NCBI GenBank assembly: GCA_046296195.1
Contig: JBKBLR010000002.1
Span: 1 to 64,000 of the forward strand
From: Amphiplicatus sp046296195
GTDB lineage: Bacteria > Pseudomonadota > Alphaproteobacteria > Caulobacterales > Parvularculaceae
Length of the DNA stretch: 64,000 nt
Direction: 5' to 3'
The notes beneath the pieces are model-generated. The model was not told the origin of the DNA, ran no database searches, and saw nothing but the letters and a program-made list of their open reading frames with translations. Positions 8,180 to 16,057 of this stretch are shown here, one piece after another; the first letter of the stretch is position 1, and each line of letters starts with the position of its first letter. The position numbers and the translations under genes are program-made.

Positions 8180-9985
8180 TCATTCCGCGCCGAGCGCCTC
8201 TCGCTTGATCTCAAGCGCCAGCCATTCCTCTTCCGCAGCCGCCAACGCGGCTTCCACCGCTTCAAGCGCCTTGGCCTTGGCGGCGAAGGCGCCGGCGTCG
8301 CGCTCGAAAAGCAGCGGGTCGGCGAGCGCGGCCTTCAGCGTCGAAATTTCCTTGGTCAGCGCGTCGATGCGCTGCGGCAGGCGGTCGAGGGCGAACTTTT
8401 CCTTGTAGGAGAGCTTGGCGCGCGTCGCCGGGGCGTCGCTCAGAGGCTTCGGCGCGGCAGCCTTCTGCGTCGCGCGGATCGTGCGCGGCGGCGCGCCGCG
8501 CTGCAGGACCATGTCGTCATAGCCGCCGGCATAATCCGTCCACTGACCGGCGCGGCCCGATGGATCGGGCGCGATGATCGACGTCACGGTCTTGTTGAGG
8601 AAGTCGCGGTCGTGGCTGACGATGAGCATCGTGCCCTTGTAATCGGCGATCAGCTCCTCAAGCAGGTCAAGGGTTTCAAGATCGAGATCATTCGTCGGCT
8701 CATCGAGGACGAGGAGGTTCGAGGGCTTTGCGAGCGCGGCGGCGAGCGCAAGGCGCCCGCGCTCGCCCCCCGAGAGCGCCGACGCCGGCGTTCGCCACTG
8801 TTCGGGTTTGAAAAGGAAATCCTTGAGATAACTCGCGACGTGGCGCTTTTCGGCGCCGATCGTCACCCAGTCCCCGCGCCCGTCGGTGATCGCATCGGCG
8901 ACGCTGTCATCGTCGCACAGCGAGGCGCGCCGCTGGTCGAGCGTGATCATCTGCAGGCCTGCGCCTAGCGTCACGCGGCCGGCGTCGGGCGCAAGCTCGC
9001 CGGTCAAGAGCTTCAGCATCGTCGTCTTGCCGGCGCCGTTCGGCCCGACGATGCCGATGCGGTCGCCGCGCGCGATTTCGATAGAGAAATCGCGCACGAT
9101 CGTCCGGTCGCCGAACGTTTTTGCAACGCCTTCGGCGAGAATGACGCGCTTGCCGGATTGCGCCGCCTCATTGACGGAAAAATTCACCGCGCCGACGGGG
9201 CGCTTGCGCTCGCGCGCCGCGCGGCGAAGCTCGCCGAGCTCGCGCATCCGGCGCACGTTGCGCTTCCGGCGCGCGGTGACACCGTAGCGGACCCAATGTT
9301 CCTCATCGAGAATCTTGCGGTCGAGCTTGTAGGCGGCGGTTTCCTCCTCTTCGAGGACCTTGTCGCGCCAGGCTTCGAACTCCTTGAAGCCGCGATCGAG
9401 ATTGCGCGTCTTGCCGCGGTCGATCCAGACCGTCCGCGTCGAGAGCGTCTCGAGAAAGCGCCGGTCATGACTGATCAGGACGACGGCGGCGCGAGAGGCG
9501 GCGATGCGTTCCTCAAGCGCTTCGATCGCCGGGAGATCGAGATGGTTCGTCGGCTCATCTAGCAGCATGGCGTCGGGGTCGAGAGCAAAGAGGCGCACGA
9601 GCGCGGCGCGGCGCGCCTCGCCGCCGGAAAGGGTCGCGCAGCGCGCCTCGGGCGTCACGCCGAACTCGTCATAGAGCCTGCCGAGTGAAGCGGCGTGGGC
9701 CTCGTCGAGGCCGTCCGCGACATAGGCGCCAACCACGTCGAAGCGCGAAAAGTCCGGCTCCTGCGGCAGATAGGCGATGGTCGCGCCGGGATCGAGGAAC
9801 CGGCGGCCGTCGTCCGGCTCGACGAGGCCGGCGGCGATCTTCATCAGGGTCGATTTGCCCGAGCCGTTGCGGCCGACAAGCGCGATCCGGGCGCCCGGCT
9901 CAATGACGAGGTCGGCGCCGGCGAGCAAGGGGTCGCCGCCGAAGGAGAGGCGGATCTGGTCGAGCGTGAGGAGCGGCGGCGCCAT
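8180..9985 (-). CDS. uup: ABC-F family ATPase, Uup type
   Basis: A soluble duplicated ATPase (601 residues) of the ABC-F class, which act on ribosomes rather than transport. The first domain has GRNGSGKST, LSGGEARR and LLDEPTNHLDL; the second has GPNGAGKTT, LSGGERGR and VLDEPTNDLDLET. No membrane segments. A charged helical C-terminus from about residue 520 (ALTKEISTLKAAL onwards) is the coiled-coil DNA/ribosome-binding tail typical of Uup rather than EttA. Monocistronic on the minus strand, 130 nt upstream of the TIR gene; a functional link with TIR is not shown. Confidence 0.93.
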   Translation of the reverse strand: MAPPLLTLDQIRLSFGGDPLLAGADLVIEPGARIALVGRNGSGKSTLMKIAAGLVEPDDGRRFLDPGATIAYLPQEPDFSRFDVVGAYVADGLDEAHAASLGRLYDEFGVTPEARCATLSGGEARRAALVRLFALDPDAMLLDEPTNHLDLPAIEALEERIAASRAAVVLISHDRRFLETLSTRTVWIDRGKTRNLDRGFKEFEAWRDKVLEEEETAAYKLDRKILDEEHWVRYGVTARRKRNVRRMRELGELRRAARERKRPVGAVNFSVNEAAQSGKRVILAEGVAKTFGDRTIVRDFSIEIARGDRIGIVGPNGAGKTTMLKLLTGELAPDAGRVTLGAGLQMITLDQRRASLCDDDSVADAITDGRGDWVTIGAEKRHVASYLKDFLFKPEQWRTPASALSGGERGRLALAAALAKPSNLLVLDEPTNDLDLETLDLLEELIADYKGTMLIVSHDRDFLNKTVTSIIAPDPSGRAGQWTDYAGGYDDMVLQRGAPPRTIRATQKAAAPKPLSDAPATRAKLSYKEKFALDRLPQRIDALTKEISTLKAALADPLLFERDAGAFAAKAKALEAVEAALAAAEEEWLALEIKREALGAE

Positions 9986-10079
9986 GGCGAGGCTTTAAAC
10001 GCGCGGCCGGATTCGGGCAATCGACGCGGCAGGCCAGGCCGTTAAGGGCGCGTTTCCCCTTATCGGAGAAATTCCGTCC

Positions 10080-10622
10080 ATGCAGGCACTTTCAGAGTAT
10101 CTCGCCGCGAGCGGCGCCCGCATCGAAGACCTTGCGCGGACGATCGCTGTCGACGCCGGCGATCTCGAACGAATGGTCGCCGGCGCCGCGCCGATGGGCC
10201 GTCACCTCGCCCAGCGCATCGTCGACGCGACGGACGGCGCGGTCTCGCTCGCCGACCTTGTTCCCGAGATGGCGGGCGTCGTCGATCTGCGATCGCGCCA
10301 GCCGGCGTCCGAGTATGATATCGACCAGGCGGCGCTGACCCGCGTGCTTGCAGAAATATTGCCTGAGCTTGTCGGGGGCGCGAAGCGCAAGGGCGATGAA
10401 CATCTGCCGCGGCTCGCCGCCGACGCCGTCGCCAACGCTTACGCTGCGCTTTCCACCGTCACGACCCGGCGGAACGCCGATCGTCTTGTTCAAGCTCTTC
10501 TGCCAGTCTTCGCAGAAATTCTCGAAGAGATGTCGGCGTCGCCGGTTCAACGGGCCGAAGCCGGGCCGCTCGCGGCGGAAGCAGCGGCTCGCTATCTCCG
10601 GACGGCGCCGCCGCGCCGCTAG
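10080..10622 (+). CDS. Hypothetical protein with a putative helix-turn-helix N-terminus
   Basis: 180 residues, no signal peptide or membrane segment. The first 65 residues resemble a lambda-repressor/YdaS-like helix-turn-helix: an early helix (LSEYLAASGARIEDLARTI) followed by LAQRIVDATDGAVSLADLVP. The rest is an Ala-rich helical domain without a recognised family. ATG is preceded by CGGAGAA about 8 nt upstream. It stands alone, divergent from uup (94 nt apart). It could be a small transcriptional regulator; the evidence is pattern-based only. Confidence 0.65.
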   Translation: MQALSEYLAASGARIEDLARTIAVDAGDLERMVAGAAPMGRHLAQRIVDATDGAVSLADLVPEMAGVVDLRSRQPASEYDIDQAALTRVLAEILPELVGGAKRKGDEHLPRLAADAVANAYAALSTVTTRRNADRLVQALLPVFAEILEEMSASPVQRAEAGPLAAEAAARYLRTAPPRR

Positions 10623-10801
10623 CGAGCGCGAACGCCCGCCTTTTGGCGATGCGCCACATCGACCGGCCGATCCTGGCCGCATAGTCGTTTTCGCTCTCGG
10701 CGCCCATGCAATCCAAAATTGTCGTTTCGCGGCGTTGCGACTCACGCAACGGTTGCGGTGTTGCGTCCTTCCAACCGACTTTAGCTGATCGGAGATAACG
10801 G

Positions 10802-11113
10802 ATGACTAAAGATGTTCGTAAAGAGCAGGTGCAACTCCTAAAATTTGAGAAAAAACTCGCGGGTCTTGCAGCGTTCGTCGCGGCCGGCTCGGCGACGGCG
10901 GCCTCCGCCGCCGACAAAGTTAACGCCGAGGCAACCCTCAAAGCCTACGACGACATCCGGAACGCCCTCATCCACCTCGCGGATGTGACGACGCAGGCGC
11001 ACGCCGCGCTTGAGGCGTCGGTCTTCGAGGCGGGCGTGCGTGCGCTGCAAGTGAACGGGGCGCCCAAAAATCCGCCGTCGGAGGTCGTTCGATCACTGCT
11101 TGGGATTGGATAG
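10802..11113 (+). CDS. Hypothetical protein, atypical composition, possible phage-like origin
   Basis: 103 residues starting MTKDVRKEQVQLLKFEKKL, with GGAG 8 nt before the ATG. The 5' third uses codons that are rare nearby (AAA, GTT, CTA, ATT), suggesting recent acquisition. A weakly hydrophobic stretch (LAGLAAFVAAGSATAASAA) is followed by a helical region; no recognised family. It is immediately followed, in an overlapping frame, by a membrane-protein reading frame. Small soluble gene plus small multi-span membrane gene is a layout seen in phage lysis or accessory modules, but I cannot assign it. Confidence 0.6.
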   Translation: MTKDVRKEQVQLLKFEKKLAGLAAFVAAGSATAASAADKVNAEATLKAYDDIRNALIHLADVTTQAHAALEASVFEAGVRALQVNGAPKNPPSEVVRSLLGIG

Positions 11114-11568
11114 TCATCGCTCTATACGCCTGCGCAAACGCAGGCGTAGTCTTTCTTTGCATTGCGGCCGGGCATGAAGTCTTAAGGCGCATTTCAATCA
11201 TCATTTCCGGCGGCTGGCTGGCCTCCATCGCGGCCTATTTCGTTCTCGCGCCATTGGGGCTCACCTGGGGCTACACGATCGTCAGCTTCGCACAGGCGGC
11301 GCTTTTCTGGCGGATGTCAGGATCGGCGGCCGCACCTGCGCCGCTCTTCGGCATCTCTGCGGCGGCGATCCTCCTGAACCTGCTCGCCACGGTCTCATCG
11401 GTGAACTTCTGGTGGTCCGCCTTCGCGCTTAACCGCCTCTTCGACCTGATGCTTCTCTATGTCGCGGGCTGCGCGCTCTACCGCATCGTCCGCATGCGGC
11501 AGAAAGGAAAGGGCGCGCTTGCGGCGCGCCCTCGCTCAACCCGGTTGTTCGTCGCGGCCCGGATGGTC
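11095..11568 (+). pseudogene. Membrane-protein reading frame without a normal start or stop
   Basis: A frame with clear membrane-protein character runs from about 11101 (WDWIVIALYACANAGVV) to about 11500 (LMLLYVAGCALYRIVRM), giving roughly four hydrophobic helices. The frame opens after a stop at 11011-11013 and contains no ATG, GTG or TTG until TTG 11254, which would cut off the first two helices. At the other end no stop occurs before the frame runs through a dispersed repeat and far into the antisense of the next gene. Options: initiation at ATC/ATA near 11095-11110, a -1 frameshift from the 103-residue gene, or a gene fragment whose 3' end was replaced by the repeat. I favour a decayed gene. 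Confidence 0.45.
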
Positions 11569-11680
11569 GCGCCTCAATCCGGAAACAAGGCGCCCGATCA
11601 GGTTTTTGATCGTCGCGGCGTTCGCCGCTTCGCGCCTTGCTCGCGCAAAACCGCGGATGCTTTCGCGCGCGCCGCTCTAG
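11569..11680. repeat. Dispersed palindromic repeat, copy A
   Basis: About 112 bp that align over their whole length with 27897-28009. The best-conserved core, GCGGCGTTCGCCGC followed by TTCGCGCCTTGCTCGC, is identical in both copies, as is the end CGCCGCTCTAG. GCGGCGTTCGCCGC is a perfect 6-bp hairpin with a 2-nt loop. The minus-strand stop codon of the deoxyhypusine-synthase-like gene (TAG, 11677-11679) lies inside the repeat edge. The outer hairpin that is perfect in copy B is degraded here. Confidence 0.85.
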
Positions 11681-12729
11681 GCGAACAATTTCGCCCAGCG
11701 CCGCGGCTCGCGTGTTTTCCAGTGGCCGCGATGATAGGCGTCCGACACGATCAGCGGCGCGACGGACGTCGCCTCCGCGAAGACCATCTGTTCATAGGCC
11801 GTCGACACCTTGCCCCAGCTCGCCGCTTCCTTCAGCGTCGAAGAGGAGCAGGCGCCGTCGCGCACGTCCGCGACCGTAATCTGCACGGCGTATTTATGCA
11901 TCTCGACGTCGTCATGGCCGAGGATCTCGGCGCAAACGACCGTGTCCTGCGCGAAGTTCTTGGGCACCCCGCCGCCGACCATGAAGAGCGCGGTCGTCCC
12001 GGCCGCGAGCTTGATCTCGGTCAGTTCGCGGAAGTCGCCGCCTGAATCAATCGTCAGGTAAGGCTTGCCCGCCTTGCGGCGCTCGACCTGATGCTTGACG
12101 ATGCCGAAGCCCGCCGAGCAGTCCGAGAACGCCGGCACGAAGATCGGAACGCCCTTCTCATAGGCGCGCTGGATCAGCGAATCTTTCTTCTTGGCGTTGC
12201 CGGCGGCCAGCCATTTGCCGAGTTCGTGGATGAATTCGCGGCTCGTATAGGGCCGCGGCTCCAGCCGCTCGCAGATCTCGTAGATCGTGTGATCGACGTG
12301 CTGGAGTTCCTCCTCGTCGATATAGGTGTCGTAGATGCGGTCGATGTAGAGCGAGCGCAGGGTGTTGTCGTCAGGGATCTCGTTCGCCTGATAGTGCTTG
12401 AAGCCGAGCGCTTCGAGGAAATCCATGTCGATAATCGAGGCGCCGGTCGCCACGACCGCGTCGATCATGTTGTATTCGACCATGTCGCGCCAGACATGCA
12501 GGCACCCGCCGGCGCCGGTCGATCCGGCCATGATGAGCCAGGGCGAGCACGCCTTGTCTGCAAGCGCCATGTTGAGGATCTGCGCGGCGCGCGCGGCGTC
12601 GCGCGAGGTGAAGCTCATCTTGCCCCAGGCGTCGATGATCGGGCGCGCGTCGAATTTGGTGATGTCGATGTGCTCGATCTCGGTCGAGAGGAGCTCGGCC
12701 TTGCGGTTGTCTTTGGGTTTTGTGGTCAT
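11677..12729 (-). CDS. Deoxyhypusine synthase-like protein (polyamine aminobutyl/aminopropyl transferase family)
   Basis: 350 residues of the NAD-dependent deoxyhypusine/homospermidine synthase fold. The family's lysine that carries the butylimine intermediate is present in WGKVS (about Lys307). The second active-site pair, Lys-His in eukaryotic enzymes (VKHH), reads PKN here, so the His is replaced by Asn, as far as I know typical of bacterial homologues. Bacteria lack eIF5A, so the likely substrate is a free amine; with a decarboxylase gene alongside, homospermidine or a related polyamine is the likely product. The ATG at 12729 has AAGGA 8 nt upstream; an ATG at 12759 has none. Its stop lies in the dispersed repeat. 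Confidence 0.9.
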   Translation of the reverse strand: MTTKPKDNRKAELLSTEIEHIDITKFDARPIIDAWGKMSFTSRDAARAAQILNMALADKACSPWLIMAGSTGAGGCLHVWRDMVEYNMIDAVVATGASIIDMDFLEALGFKHYQANEIPDDNTLRSLYIDRIYDTYIDEEELQHVDHTIYEICERLEPRPYTSREFIHELGKWLAAGNAKKKDSLIQRAYEKGVPIFVPAFSDCSAGFGIVKHQVERRKAGKPYLTIDSGGDFRELTEIKLAAGTTALFMVGGGVPKNFAQDTVVCAEILGHDDVEMHKYAVQITVADVRDGACSSSTLKEAASWGKVSTAYEQMVFAEATSVAPLIVSDAYHRGHWKTREPRRWAKLFA

Positions 12730-12771
12730 TTGGTCGGTCCTTGTCGTCCAGTGAAACACCGGATCCGGGCC

Positions 12772-12786
12772 GCATCATCATGATGC
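12772..12786. promoter_or_regulatory. 15-bp inverted repeat upstream of the deoxyhypusine-synthase-like gene
   Basis: GCATCAT-C-ATGATGC is a perfect 7+1+7 inverted repeat 43 bp before the start codon of the minus-strand gene. A TATATA box lies just upstream of it (12815-12822 region, read on the minus strand), so the repeat could be an operator in the 5' leader. No regulator gene is adjacent; function is inferred. Confidence 0.4.
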
Positions 12787-12850
12787 GCGGAGGGCCGTAG
12801 CGAATGAAGCGGCTATATAGGGCAGGGCGCGCGCTGCACAAGAGCGCAAA

Positions 12851-12886
12851 AGAAAAAGCCGCCCCGTTCGCCGGGACGGCTTTCGC
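12851..12886 (-). terminator. Rho-independent terminator of the decarboxylase gene
   Basis: On the minus strand the sequence forms a stem AAAGCCG/CGGCTTT extended by a CCG/CGG-type inner stem with one mismatch and a small loop, followed by TTTTTCTTTT. It lies 20 bp after the decarboxylase stop and before the deoxyhypusine-synthase-like promoter region, so the two polyamine genes are probably separate transcripts. Confidence 0.85.
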
Positions 12887-12904
12887 ATCCTGCTTCAATC
12901 GCGG

Positions 12905-14101
12905 TCAGCCCTTCGCCGACTTCGCCAGCGCGACGACGTTTTCCTGCTCGACCTCGCCATAGACCGACATCAGCGGCGCATCGTCGACGATGGCTTCGAC
13001 ATACTCGCCGAAGCCGTTGAAGCGCGTCGCTAGGGCCGCGCCATAAGCGCCCGTCTGGCCGAACTCGATATAGTCGCCCTCGTGCACGTCGGAGGGCAGC
13101 AGGAACGGCCCTTTGAGCGTGTCGATCGAATCGCAGGTCGGCCCATAAAGCCTGAACGGCTTCACCACCCGGCGCGGGCCCTTTTTCCCGCGCAGGAGGC
13201 GCGTCGGATAGACGAGGCCGTCATGGGCGGCGTCGAAGAGCGCGCCATAGGCGCCGTCGTTGAGATAGAGCGCGTCGCCCTTTCTGAGCTCCACGCGCAC
13301 GATGTGGCTGCCCGCCTCGGCCGAGATCGCCCGGCCAGGCTCGCACCAGAGGTCGGCGTTCTGCAGCACCGGCATGTCTTCGAAGGCGCGCGCGATCGCC
13401 TCGATATAGGTCTCAAGCGGCGGCGGGGTGAGCCCCGGATAGGCGACCGGAAAGCCGCCGCCGACATCGACGATGTCGACCGTCACCTGCGCTTGGCGAA
13501 TGAGGTCGGAGGCGATCTCCATCGCCGCCCGGTAGGCCTCAGGCCGCATGCATTGCGAGCCGACATGGAAGGAGACGCCGAGCTCCTCGGCCGAAGCCCG
13601 CGCCTGGCGGAGCAGCAGCACCGCCTCGGGGCCCGAGACGCCGAATTTCCCGTTCAGCTTGTGCTGGGCGTAATCCGACGCCACGGCGAGCCGCACGACA
13701 AGGTGCAGGTCCTTCGCGCCGTTCGTCTCCTTGATGATCTTGTCGAGCTCATCGAGGCTGTCGAGCACGAAGATGCGGACGCCGAAGTCGAAATAGGCGC
13801 GGCGGATCGCCAGGCGCGACTTCACCGGATGCATGAAGGCGAGCCGGGCTTGCGGAAAGCGGCCTGCCACAAGCTCGATCTCGGGCAGGGAGGCGACGTC
13901 GAAGGAGCGCACGCCCGCGTCCCACGCCGCGTCGAGGATGACGGGGTGGGGGTTCGCCTTGACGGCGTAGAGCACGTCGCCCGGGAAATTGCGCACGAAG
14001 AAGTCGGCCGCCTTGCGGGCGGCGTGGGGGCGCAAGCAGTGAACGGGCAGTTCAGGCTGGTCCGCTAGGACCAGCGCAAGCGCAGACTGGTGTCTGTCCA
14101 T
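12905..14101 (-). CDS. Ornithine/lysine/diaminopimelate-type PLP decarboxylase (probable ornithine decarboxylase)
   Basis: A fold-III (alanine-racemase-like) PLP decarboxylase of 398 residues that makes putrescine or cadaverine from ornithine or lysine. PLP lysine Lys48 is in YAVKANPHP; the phosphate-binding glycine loop is DVGGGFPVAYPG; WCEPGRAI and the second-subunit YGPTCDSIDTL (catalytic Cys and Asp) are present. This set matches ornithine/lysine decarboxylases rather than DapA-type lysA enzymes. The ATG at 14101 has GAGG 9 nt upstream; a longer version from 14161 lacks a Shine-Dalgarno. It is followed by its own terminator and then by the deoxyhypusine-synthase-like gene. Confidence 0.9.
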   Translation of the reverse strand: MDRHQSALALVLADQPELPVHCLRPHAARKAADFFVRNFPGDVLYAVKANPHPVILDAAWDAGVRSFDVASLPEIELVAGRFPQARLAFMHPVKSRLAIRRAYFDFGVRIFVLDSLDELDKIIKETNGAKDLHLVVRLAVASDYAQHKLNGKFGVSGPEAVLLLRQARASAEELGVSFHVGSQCMRPEAYRAAMEIASDLIRQAQVTVDIVDVGGGFPVAYPGLTPPPLETYIEAIARAFEDMPVLQNADLWCEPGRAISAEAGSHIVRVELRKGDALYLNDGAYGALFDAAHDGLVYPTRLLRGKKGPRRVVKPFRLYGPTCDSIDTLKGPFLLPSDVHEGDYIEFGQTGAYGAALATRFNGFGEYVEAIVDDAPLMSVYGEVEQENVVALAKSAKG

Positions 14102-14509
14102 CTCATGGAACCTCGTGGGGTTAGTCCGTAACAAGACGCCAAACTTGCGGAGAGGTCCCATGGGTCTGACGAGAGACGCGCACTTAGGAACGTTTCACCC
14201 GTTTGTAAAGATTTTCCGAACAACGGCGGCGGAGAATCTGGAGCGAGGGGGCGCGGGGCCGGCGGCAGGCCGAACCGCCCGGAATCATCTGTATAAGGAT
14301 GATCATCCTGCCACCGGCGCCCGCCTTGAAAGGCCCGCCGCGCCAAGAGCGCTTGCCCCGAACGCGCCCGGGACCTGTCAGCAGCGACCAGAGCATGCTG
14401 CTAATATGTTGAATTTACTGATAGAAATCCATTCGAACGCTTGCGCGGCGGGTTGGAATTGCGCAAGCTTTGCCCGCTAGCGTTGCCTTGTTCAGTAAGG
14501 GGGCGTTCG
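14102..14509. other. 408-bp divergent intergenic region between the decarboxylase and usg
   Basis: No convincing gene. It holds the promoters and long leaders of two divergent genes. Visible structure: a 14-bp perfect palindrome AGGATGATCATCCT at 14296-14309, an AT-rich block at 14401-14430 (TAATATGTTGAATTTACTG) suited to a usg promoter, and a hairpin CTTGCGC/GCGCAAG around 14441-14468. The same 14-mer palindrome also occurs by chance within coding sequence at about 53.37 kb, so its regulatory value is doubtful. Confidence 0.6.
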
Positions 14510-14779
14510 ATGCGTGAGACCTCTCCACTTGCCCTGCAGCTTCAGGGCTACCGGCTCGCCACAGCCGAAATCCTCTACCACCTCCCGGACCACCCGCGAC
14601 TCCTCCAAACCTATGTCTGGCAGGACTACGACATCGCGCCGAGATTTCCGGTCCTGAACCGGTTCCTCGAATTCTGGGCGCGGGCGCTTGAAGGCCGCCT
14701 CCACTCGGTCCGGGTCGCCGGGAAGGAGCTCATTTCCGCGGCGGAAATGCGGCACGGAACGCTTTTCAGCATCCAGTAG
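14510..14779 (+). CDS. usg: Usg family protein
   Basis: 89 residues matching the small alphaproteobacterial Usg family (LALQLQGYRLATAEILYHLP, FPVLNRFLEFWARALEG, LHSVRVAG). Function unknown; the name comes from its location upstream of other genes in some species. The ATG at 14510 is preceded by AAGGGGG at a good distance, better than an upstream in-frame ATG at 14441. Soluble, no signal peptide. Confidence 0.88.
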   Translation: MRETSPLALQLQGYRLATAEILYHLPDHPRLLQTYVWQDYDIAPRFPVLNRFLEFWARALEGRLHSVRVAGKELISAAEMRHGTLFSIQ

Positions 14780-14831
14780 CGGCCCGTCCGGCGCCTTCTC
14801 GGCCCGGCGCGAACGGGCTTAGGGAGGACGT

Positions 14832-15977
14832 ATGTGTCGACCAGCCGTTCTCCAGGCCGTCCTGCTGGCGGCGCTGCTGTCCGCCTGCGCCAGCGTTCCG
14901 CCGGTCGAGCGGGCGAGTGGGTGCATCGCCGCCGGCGACCTGCCCGCGCCCTATGAGACCGGGGACGGACAGCAGGCGATCAATCTTTCCGTCCTCATCT
15001 ACAACGTCGAAGGTCTGCCCTGGCCGGCGCGGTCGGGACGGGGGAAGAAGCTCGACAAGATCGCGGCGGCGCTGACGCGCCTCCACGAGGCGGGGCAGGC
15101 CCCCGACATCGTCATGCTCCAGGAAGTGTTCTCACGGCGCGCCCACGTCATCCCGCGCCGGGGGCCCTATCCGAACGTCGTGCCCGGGCCCGGCGCCTCT
15201 GACCGGCGCTCGATCGACGGCGCGCGGCTGCCGGCCGCGTTTGTCCGCGAGCGTCGCTTCTTCAAGGGCGAAAAAGCCGGAAAGCTCCTTGGGTCGGGCC
15301 TCTATGTCATGAGCCGCTATCCGATCATCGAGCATCGCGCCGAACCTTTCTCGCGCAACGCCTGCGCGGGCTTTGACTGCCTTTCCAACAAGGGCTCGCT
15401 GTTCGTGCGCGTCGCCGTGCCGGGCCTTCCCTCGCCGGTCGACCTCTTCACCACCCACATGAACGCCAAGGCGGCGTCAGGCGTTCCCCTTGAACGCACG
15501 CTGGAGGCGCACGCCTTCCAGACCGATGAGGGCGCTCTTCTCGTCAAAAGCGCACGCGACTTCGCCAACCCGCTCATTTTCGGCGGCGACTTCAACATGA
15601 AGAACGCGCAGGACCGCCTTGATTACTTCGACCTCAGAAAACCTTACCGCATCGTACGCCGTTACTGCACGCTCGAGACCGACTCCTGCGACGTCCGGAT
15701 GTCGTGGGACGGCGACGAGCCCTGGCTCGACACGCAGGACCTGCAGGGCTTCGACGACGGTGAGGCGATCACGGTGCGGCCCATTATCGTGGAAGCGATG
15801 TTCGACAAGCCGGAGAACGGCGGCCTCCTGTCTGACCATGACGGCTATCTCGTGACCTACCGCCTCACCTTCGCGCCCCGCGAAGACGCCGGGCTCGCCG
15901 CGCGCGCCCGCGCAGCCGGCAAGGCGCTTTGCCGCGACGCCAGCGGCGCCTGGCGCCCAGCGACAGCGGGAATTTGA
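14832..15977 (+). CDS. Lipoprotein of the endonuclease/exonuclease/phosphatase fold, sphingomyelinase-like
   Basis: 381 residues. A short lipoprotein signal with lipobox LLSAC (Cys19) predicts membrane anchoring. The EEP fold motifs follow in order: LIYNVEGLPWPARSG, IVMLQEVF (metal-binding Glu), TTHMNAK, GGDFNMKNAQ (catalytic Asp/Asn) and LSDHDGYLVTY (catalytic His). These fit metal-dependent phosphodiesterases such as neutral sphingomyelinase and related lipid or inositol-phosphate phosphatases rather than nucleases. Four extra cysteines (CAGFDC, CTLETDSC) could form disulfides, consistent with a periplasmic or surface location. GGAGG lies 5 nt before the ATG. Substrate unproven. Confidence 0.85.
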   Translation: MCRPAVLQAVLLAALLSACASVPPVERASGCIAAGDLPAPYETGDGQQAINLSVLIYNVEGLPWPARSGRGKKLDKIAAALTRLHEAGQAPDIVMLQEVFSRRAHVIPRRGPYPNVVPGPGASDRRSIDGARLPAAFVRERRFFKGEKAGKLLGSGLYVMSRYPIIEHRAEPFSRNACAGFDCLSNKGSLFVRVAVPGLPSPVDLFTTHMNAKAASGVPLERTLEAHAFQTDEGALLVKSARDFANPLIFGGDFNMKNAQDRLDYFDLRKPYRIVRRYCTLETDSCDVRMSWDGDEPWLDTQDLQGFDDGEAITVRPIIVEAMFDKPENGGLLSDHDGYLVTYRLTFAPREDAGLAARARAAGKALCRDASGAWRPATAGI

Positions 15978-16057
15978 TTAAAATTCAATCGATCGAATCC
16001 ACCTCAAATTAGAACTTGTTTGGAATTGATTATCGCGCGGGCAAGCGGGGAACTGCG

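Noticed and set aside
8180..9985. uup plus TIR as a defence pair
   Set aside because: Uup-type ABC-F proteins are housekeeping; 130 nt separates the genes and nothing else links them.
11254..12045. 263-residue plus-strand gene from TTG 11254
   Set aside because: Its second half is antisense to the deoxyhypusine-synthase-like gene and reads through the dispersed repeat; only the first part has protein-like character.
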